Shown piece by piece: positions 16,227 through 23,577 of a stretch of 35,977 bases of DNA (its first letter is position 1; every line of letters begins with the position of its first letter). Source of the stretch: Tannockella sp964372125. GTDB taxonomy: Bacteria > Bacillota_I > Bacilli_A > Erysipelotrichales > Coprobacillaceae. Below the pieces are notes generated by a model. The model was given only the letters and a program-made list of their open reading frames with translations. It was not told the DNA's origin and searched no databases. Position numbers and translations under genes: made by a program. The DNA lies in assembly GCA_964372125.1 (NCBI GenBank), contig CAYJPL010000019.1, forward strand, positions 1 to 35,977. Reading direction: 5' to 3'.

Positions 16227-16706
16227 CTATTTTTTATTATTTACATAGTTTACTAGTCCATCTGCATCAATCATTTTTTGTAAAAATTCCGGGAATGGTA
16301 AACTTTGATATGTTTTTTCTTTTGTTTTATTTGTAATGACTCCTGTTGAAAAATCGACTTCAACAACATCACCTAATTCAATATCTTTTGCAGCATCAAC
16401 ACATTCTAGAATTGGAAATCCAATATTAATTGAATTTCTATAGAATATTCTCGCAAAACTTTCTGCAATGATGCACTTTACTCCAGCTGTTTTCAAACAT
16501 AATGGTGCATGTTCTCTAGAAGAGCCACATCCAAAATTCTTACCAGCTACTACAATATCACCGATTTCTACAGTACTTGCAAAATCCGGGTCAATATCAA
16601 CCATTGCATGACTTGCTAGTTCTTTAGCATCGAAAGAATTTAAGTAACGTGCCGGAATAATTACATCCGTATCAACATTATCACCATATTTAAATACTCT
16701 ACCCAT
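16227..16706 (-). CDS. leuD: 3-isopropylmalate dehydratase small subunit
   Basis: This 159-residue swivel-domain subunit pairs with LeuC to isomerise 2- to 3-isopropylmalate. It begins MGRVFKYGDNVDTDVIIPAR, the start typical of the short LeuD class, and contains NFGCGSSREHAPLCLKTAGV with the substrate-binding SSREH. The ATG overlaps the leuC stop by one base (TAATG), indicating coupled translation and 1:1 production. Short LeuD normally accompanies the ~420-residue LeuC class, as here. Confidence 0.96.
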   Translation of the reverse strand: MGRVFKYGDNVDTDVIIPARYLNSFDAKELASHAMVDIDPDFASTVEIGDIVVAGKNFGCGSSREHAPLCLKTAGVKCIIAESFARIFYRNSINIGFPILECVDAAKDIELGDVVEVDFSTGVITNKTKEKTYQSLPFPEFLQKMIDADGLVNYVNNKK

Positions 16707-17983
16707 TACTTGTCTCCTCCTAGTTTTTCTGGATTTGCGATTACTCCAGCTATTGCACTGGCTGCTGCTACTTCCGGTGAAGCTAAATAAATTAATGAAT
16801 CAACATGACCCATACGTCCAACAAAGTTACGATTTGTAGTTGAAACACATTTTTCTCCTGCTGCTAGTACTCCCATATGTCCTCCCATACAAGGTCCACA
16901 ACTTGGTGTATTAAATGTACATCCTGATTCTACAAAAATAGTTGCATATCCTTTTACGATACACTCTAAGTATATTTTTTGTGTTGCTGGTATTACCATT
17001 ACACGAACGTCCGGATGTACTTGTTTCCCTTTTAGCAATTCTGCTGCTTTTGCCATATCTTCAATGCGTCCATTCGTACAACTTCCAATTACAACTTGAT
17101 CTATTTTGATATCTTCCATCGCTTCTACTTCATCAATTGTTTTTGCATTTCCTGGTAAATGTGGAAAAGCTATTGTTGGTCGAATTGTAGATAAATCAAT
17201 TTCAATCACTTCATCATAAATTGCATCATCATCTGCTGCATATACAGCATATTCTTTTTTAGAATGTTGATTCATATATTCAATAGCTTGATCATCAACT
17301 GAAAAAATACCATTTTTAGCACCTGCTTCAATTGCCATATTCGCAATTGTAAAACGATCATCCATACTTAAATATTTAATTCCTTCACCAACAAATTCCA
17401 TTGATTTATATAATGCTCCATCAACACCAATTAATCCAATGATATGTAAAATAACATCTTTACCACTTATATATTTATTTGGTTTACCTGATAGTACAAA
17501 CTTAATAGCACTAGGTACTTTAAACCATAATTCCCCTGTCGCCATTCCTGTTGCAATATCCGTTGTTCCTACACCTGTAGAGAATGCTCCAAGTGCCCCA
17601 TAAGTACAAGTGTGAGAATCTGCCCCTATAATACATTCCCCAGCCACTACGATTCCTTTTTCTGGAAGCAAAGCATGCTCAATACCCATCTGTCCAATTT
17701 CAAAATAGTTTGATAAACATTGGCACTTTGAAAACTCTCTTAATGATTTAGAATTTTCTGCCGATTTAATATCTTTGTTTGGTGTAAAGTGATCTGGTAC
17801 TAATACTACTTTATCCTTATCAAACACTTTATCTGCCATTGTATGAAATATTGGTAGCGCCATTGGTCCAGTAATGTCATTTGCCATTACAACATCAAGT
17901 TTAGCCTCTATCAATTGTCCAGCCACCACATGATCTAACCCCGCATGTGCAGCTAATATTTTTTGTGTCATAGTCATTGCCAT
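16706..17983 (-). CDS. leuC: 3-isopropylmalate dehydratase large subunit
   Basis: This aconitase-family subunit carries the [4Fe-4S] cluster. The three ligands appear as IGSCTNGR (Cys302) and SCGPCMGG (Cys362 and Cys365); ADSHTCTYGALGAF and GVGTTDIATGMATG are the conserved substrate-domain blocks. At 425 residues it belongs to the shorter LeuC class shared with archaea and clostridia, which overlaps homoaconitase in sequence; its place in a complete leu operon argues for isopropylmalate. The ATG at 17981-17983 follows AAAGGGGAT. An 87-nt gap with two hairpins separates it from ilvC. Confidence 0.95.
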   Translation of the reverse strand: MAMTMTQKILAAHAGLDHVVAGQLIEAKLDVVMANDITGPMALPIFHTMADKVFDKDKVVLVPDHFTPNKDIKSAENSKSLREFSKCQCLSNYFEIGQMGIEHALLPEKGIVVAGECIIGADSHTCTYGALGAFSTGVGTTDIATGMATGELWFKVPSAIKFVLSGKPNKYISGKDVILHIIGLIGVDGALYKSMEFVGEGIKYLSMDDRFTIANMAIEAGAKNGIFSVDDQAIEYMNQHSKKEYAVYAADDDAIYDEVIEIDLSTIRPTIAFPHLPGNAKTIDEVEAMEDIKIDQVVIGSCTNGRIEDMAKAAELLKGKQVHPDVRVMVIPATQKIYLECIVKGYATIFVESGCTFNTPSCGPCMGGHMGVLAAGEKCVSTTNRNFVGRMGHVDSLIYLASPEVAAASAIAGVIANPEKLGGDK

Positions 17984-18013
17984 ATTTTCTATCCCCTTTT
18001 ATCCTTTTGTAGG

Positions 18014-18047
18014 TTGTAGCTAAGAAGCAAATGCTTCTTACCTACAA
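18014..18047 (-). other. 34-nt hairpin in the ilvC-leuC gap
   Basis: TTGTAG-G-TAAGAAGCA pairs with TGCTTCTTA-G-CTACAA across a 2-nt turn, 15 pairs with a single G-G mismatch. No T-run follows, so it is not a standard terminator. It lies 30 nt upstream of leuC and shares four bases with a second hairpin at 18044-18064. Confidence 0.75.
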
Positions 18048-18064
18048 CACACAAAGTGTGTTGT
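18044..18064 (-). other. 21-nt perfect hairpin after ilvC
   Basis: ACAACACAC, loop TTT, GTGTGTTGT: a perfect 9-bp stem beginning 7 nt after the ilvC stop codon. Its last four bases are the first four of the neighbouring 34-nt hairpin, so the outer pairs of the two compete. Confidence 0.75.
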
Positions 18065-18070
18065 CATATA

Positions 18071-19087
18071 TTAGTTGTTAATGAATTTATCTTCGTCAGC
18101 CCAGCTGTATAAACTACGGATTTCTTCTCCAACTTTTTCTGAAGAATGTTCAGTTCCAAGTTTACGCATTGCTTTAAAGTGTGCTTGTCCCCCAGCCTCA
18201 GACATATCTAATAAGAAATCTTTAGCGAAAGTTCCGTCTTGGATATCTTTTAATACTTGTTTCATTGCTTTTTTAGTTTCATCAGTAATGATTTTTGGTC
18301 CTGTGATATAATCACCATACTCTGCAGTATTAGAGATTGAATAACGCATTCCATTAAATCCTGATTGATAGATTAAATCTACGATTAACTTTAACTCATG
18401 AATACATTCAAAGTAAGCATTTCTTGGGTCATAACCTGCTTCAGTTAAAGTTTCATAACCTGCTTGCATTAAGGCAACAACTCCACCACATAATACAGCT
18501 TGTTCTCCAAATAAATCTGTTTCTGTTTCTGTTCTAAAGTCAGTATCTAATACACCTGCTCTAGCTCCACCAATTGCATGTGCATATGCTAGTGCAACTT
18601 CTTTTGCTTTTCCAGTTGCATCTTGATGTACTGCAACTAATGTAGGAACACCTTTTCCTGCTTGATACTCACTACGTACTGTATGTCCTGGACCTTTTGG
18701 TGCAACCATAGTTACGTCAATTGTAGCTGGTGGTGTAATTTGTCCAAAATGGATATTGAATCCATGAGCAAACATTAACATGTTTCCTTCTTCTAAGTTT
18801 GGTTCAATTTCATTTTTGTATACTTTTGCTTGTGTTTCATCATTAATTAATAACATAATGATGTCAGCTTTTTTTGCAGCTTCAGCCGTTGTATATACTT
18901 CAAATCCTTGCTCCTCTGCTTTTTTCCAAGATCTAGATCCTTCATATAATCCAATGATTACATTTGCTCCTGATTCTTTTGCATTTAATGCATGTGCATG
19001 TCCTTGTGATCCATAACCGATTACTGCAATAGTTTTTCCATCTAATAATTGTAAATCACAATCTGCTTCATAATAAATTTTGTTCAT
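18071..19087 (-). CDS. ilvC: Ketol-acid reductoisomerase (class I)
   Basis: The enzyme rearranges and reduces acetolactate to 2,3-dihydroxy-isovalerate (Mg plus a nicotinamide cofactor). The 338-residue protein has the Rossmann motif GYGSQGHAHALN (residues 24-35), FAHGFNIHFG, MVAPKGPGHTVR and the knotted C-terminal domain with DLFGEQAVLCGG and ECIHELKLIVDLIYQSG. The loop that reads the cofactor 2'-phosphate is GLYEGSRSW (Tyr48, Glu49): the family usually has Arg-Pro there, so NADH use is plausible. The ATG at 19085-19087 follows AGGGGGC, 13 nt after ilvN. Confidence 0.97.
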   Translation of the reverse strand: MNKIYYEADCDLQLLDGKTIAVIGYGSQGHAHALNAKESGANVIIGLYEGSRSWKKAEEQGFEVYTTAEAAKKADIIMLLINDETQAKVYKNEIEPNLEEGNMLMFAHGFNIHFGQITPPATIDVTMVAPKGPGHTVRSEYQAGKGVPTLVAVHQDATGKAKEVALAYAHAIGGARAGVLDTDFRTETETDLFGEQAVLCGGVVALMQAGYETLTEAGYDPRNAYFECIHELKLIVDLIYQSGFNGMRYSISNTAEYGDYITGPKIITDETKKAMKQVLKDIQDGTFAKDFLLDMSEAGGQAHFKAMRKLGTEHSSEKVGEEIRSLYSWADEDKFINN

Positions 19088-19100
19088 TTGTATAAGCCCC

Positions 19101-19610
19101 CTATATTTTCGTTTCTTTTATATCAATATCACCAAGACCACGTCCCATACCAGATAAACCAGTACGAACTATCTCGATTACATTGAAACCATCTAACATC
19201 GCAAGTAGTCCATCGACCTTGCTTTGATCACCTGTTGCTTCGATAATTAATGATGTTGGTGCGACATCAATAATCCTTGCTCTAAATATATCTACAATTG
19301 ATACAATAGAAGCTCTGTTTTCTTCTGTTGCTCCCACTTTAATTAAAACTAATTCACGATATACCGAACTAGTTGGTTCTAATGGGAATATTTCTATCAC
19401 TTCTACAAGTTTATTCAATTGTTTTTCAATTTGTTCTAATTCACGTTCATCACCAGATACAGCGATTGTCATTCTTGAAATGTTTGTAACATTCGTTTTA
19501 CCAACGCTTAAGCTATCTATTCCATAACCACGTCTACTAAATAGACCAGATACACGACTTAATACACCTGGATTATTCTCTACTAATAAAGATAATACTA
19601 ATCGTTTCAT
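19101..19610 (-). CDS. ilvN: Acetolactate synthase, regulatory (small) subunit
   Basis: This 169-residue subunit activates IlvB and confers valine feedback inhibition. The N-terminal ACT domain starts MKRLVLSLLVENNPGVLSRV and contains the SGLFSRRGYGIDSLSVG block; the second domain holds ELVLIKV and VDIFRARIIDVAPTSLIIEATG. The length is that of the standard IlvH/IlvN class. Its ribosome binding site overlaps the leuA stop codon (3-nt gap), so it is coupled to leuA rather than to ilvB, which lies six genes downstream. Confidence 0.96.
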   Translation of the reverse strand: MKRLVLSLLVENNPGVLSRVSGLFSRRGYGIDSLSVGKTNVTNISRMTIAVSGDERELEQIEKQLNKLVEVIEIFPLEPTSSVYRELVLIKVGATEENRASIVSIVDIFRARIIDVAPTSLIIEATGDQSKVDGLLAMLDGFNVIEIVRTGLSGMGRGLGDIDIKETKI

Positions 19611-19613
19611 AGG

Positions 19614-21296
19614 TTACCCCTTTCTTATTAATCGATGAAATCGATTCATAGCTGATATAATTGCAGTAATCGTTGCTGTTGTAATGTTTGGATGTACCCC
19701 AACACCATACTCTTGCATAGCACTTCCTTTAAGACGTAAGTGCACATATGCGGCCGCCTTACTACTCGAACCAGAACTTAATGAATGTTCACTATAGTCC
19801 AAGAAATGTGTATACATAAAGCCGTTATCATTAAAGGCATTTTTTACTGCATCAATTGGTCCATTACCATAACCAACAATCATTTTCGCTTCACCATGAT
19901 CTTCCAAAGTGATTTCCGCACGACGCTCAAATTCTCCTTCTTCTTCACTAATATCAATAATTTTTTGTTTGATTAATTTGAACGGCTTAAAGTTATCAAT
20001 ATATTCTTGTACAAATGTATCATATACTCTTTCTGGCGAAACTTCACCTTCTTCTTCAGAGATTTCTTGAATCACCTTAGCGAAATCCACTTGTAATCCT
20101 TTTGGTAGTTTAAATCCATACATATTTTCCATCACAAAGGCAACCCCACCTTTTCCTGACTGTGAATTAATACGCACAATTGGTTCATATTGTCGTCCTA
20201 AATCACTTGGATCGATTGGCATATATGGGACTTCCCAATACTGACTATTACGTTCTTCATATGCATGCATCCCCTTATTAATGGCATCTTGGTGACTTCC
20301 AGAAAAAGCAGTAAAAACTAGACTACCAACATATGGATGACGTGGACCAACTTCCATTTTTGTTACTTTTTCATATACATGTTTAATATCATTGATTTTA
20401 CTAATATCTAACATTGGATCTACACCTTGTGTATACATATTTAGAGCTAAGTTGATAATATCAACATTACCAGTTCTCTCTCCATTTCCAAACAAAGTTC
20501 CTTCAACGCGGTCAGCACCAGCTAAAACACCTAGTTCACTAGCAGCTACCCCACATCCTCTGTCATTATGTGTATGTAAACTTACAATGACGCGGCTTCT
20601 ATCCTTAAAGTTTGTGCACATCCATTCAACTTGATCTGCATAAACGTTTGGCATGGACATTTCTACAGTTGATGGCAAGTTAACTATTACTTTATTATCT
20701 TTGCTTGCTCCCCATTCATCTAGAACTGCTTCACATATTTCTAAAGCATATTCCATTTCTGTACCCGTAAAGCTTTCTGGGGAATATTGTAAGATCACTT
20801 TCCCTGTAAATTCTTTTGAAAGTTCTTTTACTAATCGCACACCATTTATCGCAATTTGTTTAATTTCTTCTTTATCTTTATTAAAAACTACATCTCTTTG
20901 TAATACAGATGTTGAATTGTATATATGTACAATTGCTTTATCTAACCCTTGTAGTGATTCAAATGTTTTACGAATCAAGTGTTCCCTTGCTTGAGTAAGA
21001 ACTTGAATTGTTACATCACTTGGAACCAAGTTTTCTTCAATAAGTAGTCTAAGGAAATCATATTCAATTTGACTCGCAGAAGGGAAGCCCACTTCTATTT
21101 CTTTGAATCCCATATCAACGAGTAATTGAAACATTTCAACTTTTTCTTCAATTTTCATTGGTGTAATCAATGCTTGATTACCATCACGCAAATCCACAGA
21201 TACAAATGTTGGCGCTTTATCAATTGTTTTATTTGGCCAAGTACGATCCGTAAAATTCACTGTTTCAAAACGTCGATACTTTTGATAATTCATCAT
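19614..21296 (-). CDS. leuA: 2-isopropylmalate synthase (LeuA type 2)
   Basis: The enzyme joins acetyl-CoA and 2-oxoisovalerate, committing carbon to leucine. The 560-residue protein shows SVDLRDGNQALITPM (metal Asp), the HTHNDRGCGVAASELG metal motif, HPYVGSLVFTAFSGSHQDAI, and a C-terminal LeuA dimer domain for leucine inhibition. RTWPNKTI near the start and the total length place it in the yeast/actinobacterial-type (type 2) class. I start at the ATG at 21294-21296 (MMNYQKYRR), with GGAGG 8 nt upstream; the open frame runs on upstream to 21386 but that part is T-box leader. It is the first gene of the operon. Confidence 0.97.
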   Translation of the reverse strand: MMNYQKYRRFETVNFTDRTWPNKTIDKAPTFVSVDLRDGNQALITPMKIEEKVEMFQLLVDMGFKEIEVGFPSASQIEYDFLRLLIEENLVPSDVTIQVLTQAREHLIRKTFESLQGLDKAIVHIYNSTSVLQRDVVFNKDKEEIKQIAINGVRLVKELSKEFTGKVILQYSPESFTGTEMEYALEICEAVLDEWGASKDNKVIVNLPSTVEMSMPNVYADQVEWMCTNFKDRSRVIVSLHTHNDRGCGVAASELGVLAGADRVEGTLFGNGERTGNVDIINLALNMYTQGVDPMLDISKINDIKHVYEKVTKMEVGPRHPYVGSLVFTAFSGSHQDAINKGMHAYEERNSQYWEVPYMPIDPSDLGRQYEPIVRINSQSGKGGVAFVMENMYGFKLPKGLQVDFAKVIQEISEEEGEVSPERVYDTFVQEYIDNFKPFKLIKQKIIDISEEEGEFERRAEITLEDHGEAKMIVGYGNGPIDAVKNAFNDNGFMYTHFLDYSEHSLSSGSSSKAAAYVHLRLKGSAMQEYGVGVHPNITTATITAIISAMNRFHRLIRKG

Positions 21297-21319
21297 TTTT
21301 CTTTCCTCCATTATTTTAT

Positions 21320-21608
21320 AAAAAAGCTCTCGCACTAAAATGACATTGTCATTAAAGGACGAAAGCGATATACTCCGTGGTTCCACCTCTATTTATTAAT
21401 ACCTCACAGTATTAACCTCATTAAGTACGCTGTATACACAGTTCATACTCGTACGCGATAACGGGCGTTCCCGTAGCCACTTACTATTTTCAGCGCTCTG
21501 CTCAAGGATGAGTTCAACAATTAATAAACGATTTTTTACACCAACCAAAATCTCTCTATGCAGTATTATTTTGTTTACTAGTTCCTATCATTGCATTTTT
21601 ATGTAGAT
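21320..21608 (-). ncRNA. T-box leader, leucine-specific (specifier CUC)
   Basis: The leader upstream of leuA has all landmarks of a T-box. Stem I contains AGAGA and GGTTGGTG, and the specifier loop is GAACTC with CUC (Leu) at 21510-21512. The conserved antiterminator sequence GAGGTGGAACCACGG lies at about 21375-21389. The terminator has GCTTTCG (21360-21366) pairing with CGAGAGC (21326-21332), an inner AATGACA/TGTCATT helix, and TTTTTT at 21320-21325. Uncharged tRNA-Leu(GAG) should stabilise the antiterminator and switch the leu-ilv operon on. The 5' end is inferred from the promoter. Confidence 0.95.
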
Positions 21609-21614
21609 AGTAGT

Positions 21615-21643
21615 ATTTTATGCTTATTGCTCTGGAATGTCAA
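21615..21643 (-). promoter_or_regulatory. Predicted sigma-A promoter of the leu-ilv operon
   Basis: A perfect TTGACA (21638-21643), a 17-nt spacer and TAAAAT (21615-21620, 5 of 6). Transcription would start about 10 nt before the T-box stem I. The rest of the gap to the EFR1 gene (21644-21718) is AT-rich, with a weak 6-bp hairpin at 21698-21718 but no T-run, so I call no terminator there. Confidence 0.88.
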
Positions 21644-21718
21644 TTTATTTTACCAAAAATAAAAATATTTTTTTCATTTTTTGGATTAAGCTACTTTTAC
21701 CATTGATTCTGTATGGTA

Positions 21719-22480
21719 TTAATCTAAATATTCCTTTAACGAATAGCCCTTAAGAGGGATAAATTTCGATATTCTAGGCGTCATTGCCTTCTTTGGACAT
21801 GTATATATACAATTTAAACACAACATGCACTTTGTGGATACTTTAATCTTGCCTTTTTTGTTGTAAGTAATATTTTTAGTTGGGCACTCATTAATACATT
21901 TAGAACATTTAATACAATCCTTTGTCGCATGTAATTCTAATCCAAATAACTTTGCAGCATTTCTTTCAATCACATTGATCAAACCTAAAGCCTTTGTACT
22001 TGTTTTAATTATTCTTTTTTCTTCAATACCACTCTTAATATCATCGCTAATACTTTCCAACTCATCCACTGAATCTTGTATTTGTTTTTTTCCTACTTCT
22101 TTTGGAAATTTATACGCTATAGTTAAAGGCATTGCAAGAACTCTATCAATACCAATCAAAACGCTATGTTTCTTTGCAACTCGATAAATAAGTATGCTTG
22201 AGCCATCATTTATACTAGCCGTTGTACACCCAACATTAATAATGTGAATTTTTTTTATTTTCTTTCTACTAAGTAGTAAATCTAGATATTTTGTGACTAT
22301 CATACTAACTGAAAATGCTCGTATTGATGACATAATTATGATTTCATCACCTTCTATCTCATCTACATCCGTAGTTTGCATATTGTATACTTGACAATCT
22401 TCGATCTTAGAACTTAAACATTTAGCTAAATATTTAGTATTTCCTGTGGGACTAAAATATATTATTGAATACTTTTTCAT
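21719..22480 (-). CDS. EFR1-family flavodoxin-ferredoxin protein
   Basis: This 253-residue protein fuses an N-terminal flavodoxin-like domain (FSPTGNTKYLAKCL, residues 9-22, FMN phosphate loop) to a C-terminal ferredoxin. The ferredoxin has two complete [4Fe-4S] sets: CIKCSKCINECP (Cys189, 192, 195, 199) and CMLCLNCIYTCP (Cys218, 221, 224, 228). EFR1 proteins are common in anaerobic Firmicutes and are presumed electron carriers or small oxidoreductases; the physiological partner is unknown. The ATG follows TAAGGAGGG. A terminator separates it from ddl only 20 nt upstream and I see no promoter between, so it may depend on read-through. Confidence 0.9.
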   Translation of the reverse strand: MKKYSIIYFSPTGNTKYLAKCLSSKIEDCQVYNMQTTDVDEIEGDEIIIMSSIRAFSVSMIVTKYLDLLLSRKKIKKIHIINVGCTTASINDGSSILIYRVAKKHSVLIGIDRVLAMPLTIAYKFPKEVGKKQIQDSVDELESISDDIKSGIEEKRIIKTSTKALGLINVIERNAAKLFGLELHATKDCIKCSKCINECPTKNITYNKKGKIKVSTKCMLCLNCIYTCPKKAMTPRISKFIPLKGYSLKEYLD

Positions 22481-22502
22481 ATTAACCCTCCTTAATAACG
22501 AG

Positions 22503-22530
22503 AAAAAGAGATATCTATAACATCTCTTTT
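22503..22530 (-). terminator. Intrinsic terminator after ddl
   Basis: AAAAGAGAT and ATCTCTTTT form a 9-10 bp stem over a 9-nt loop, with further Ts after it on the minus strand. It starts 10 nt after the ddl stop. Confidence 0.8.
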
Positions 22531-22539
22531 CTTGTTTGA

Positions 22540-23577
22540 CTACCCTTCTAGTGCTAGATCAATTAATCTATCTAATAGTTCACTATATGTATACCCTAAA
22601 TCCATAATTAGTTCTGGATACATTGAAATATTTGTGAATCCCGGCATTGTATTTAATTCATTTAAATATACTTCGTTGGTTTCTTTATCTAAGAAAAAAT
22701 CTACTCTGGCAAGGCCACGTCCATCCATTGCTTTAAATACTTTTTTAGCCTGTTTACGGATTTCTTCTTGGATTGATTCATCTACTTTTGCTGGAATACA
22801 TGTTTTACTTTCTTTATCTTCATACTTTGATTCAAATGTATAAAACTCGCCATGAGGCATAATTTGTCCTACACGTGATGCAATAATATCATCATTCCCG
22901 AGTATTGCACATTCTAATTCTATACAATCTACATACTTTTCTACAACAATCTTACGATCATACTCGCTTGCACTTATTAATGCTTTTATTAGCTCGCTTT
23001 TTTGATTAACACAATAGCACCCTACCGATGAGCCCGAGTTACTTGCTTTGATAAAGCACGGAAAACCTAATGTTCTTTCTATTTCATCTTCTACCTCAAA
23101 GATTTCATCAAAATCATCTGTGACAACAACTAATTTATCATCATACCTTTTACGAACATATAATGATGGAACTTGTTTGATACCAGCAGTATTTAATATT
23201 TTTTTTGTATATATTTTATCCATTGAAGTACTCGAACCAAGGACCTTAAAGCCAACATATGGAATTTTTGCAAGTTCAAATAATCCTTGTATTGTACCAT
23301 CTTCACCATATAATCCATGTAAGACTGGAAAAGCAACTACATGTTCCTTTAATAAAGATAAGACATCTAAAACTGGCATACTATTATCAAGCCATGTATC
23401 ACTCTTTAAATCTTTGATATCAGTGTTTATTTTATGCCATGCTCCATTTGTATCGATACCAACAATTGTTACATTATATTTACTTTTATCAATATTATTG
23501 ATTACTGATGTTGCTGACATTCTTGATACGATATGTTCACTAGATTGTCCACCACATATTACTAAAACATTTTTCAT
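22540..23577 (-). CDS. ddl: D-alanine--D-alanine ligase
   Basis: The ATP-grasp enzyme makes the D-Ala-D-Ala dipeptide for peptidoglycan. The 345-residue protein has GGQSSEH with the first-subsite Glu14, HGLYGEDGTIQG, SGSSVG (Ser of the E. coli Ser150 equivalent), RVDFFLD and the metal/ATP motif LNELNTMPGFT. The omega-loop reads FYTFESKY: Tyr252 aligns with E. coli DdlB Tyr216, so it is a Y-type ligase, not the Phe type of D-Ala-D-Lac makers. The start overlaps the murF stop by one base (TAATG), matching the consecutive steps of the two enzymes. Confidence 0.96.
   Translation of the reverse strand: MKNVLVICGGQSSEHIVSRMSATSVINNIDKSKYNVTIVGIDTNGAWHKINTDIKDLKSDTWLDNSMPVLDVLSLLKEHVVAFPVLHGLYGEDGTIQGLFELAKIPYVGFKVLGSSTSMDKIYTKKILNTAGIKQVPSLYVRKRYDDKLVVVTDDFDEIFEVEDEIERTLGFPCFIKASNSGSSVGCYCVNQKSELIKALISASEYDRKIVVEKYVDCIELECAILGNDDIIASRVGQIMPHGEFYTFESKYEDKESKTCIPAKVDESIQEEIRKQAKKVFKAMDGRGLARVDFFLDKETNEVYLNELNTMPGFTNISMYPELIMDLGYTYSELLDRLIDLALEG

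Noticed and set aside
19785..21338. Aromatic-rich plus-strand frames opposite leuA
   Set aside because: Antisense to leuA and its leader, without ribosome binding sites or recognisable domains.
21297..21386. Upstream extension of leuA by 30 codons
   Set aside because: The extra codons lie in the T-box antiterminator and terminator; the ATG at 21294-21296 has a proper ribosome binding site and gives the family length.
21646..21718. Terminator after the EFR1 gene
   Set aside because: The only hairpin (TACCAT/ATGGTA, 9-nt loop) is weak and lacks a T-run; the A/T stretch beyond is low complexity.
22540..23577. D-Ala-D-Lac or D-Ala-D-Ser ligase (vancomycin-resistance type)
   Set aside because: The omega-loop keeps Tyr (FYTFESKY) where D-Lac ligases have Phe, and the gene is coupled to murF as in housekeeping ddl.
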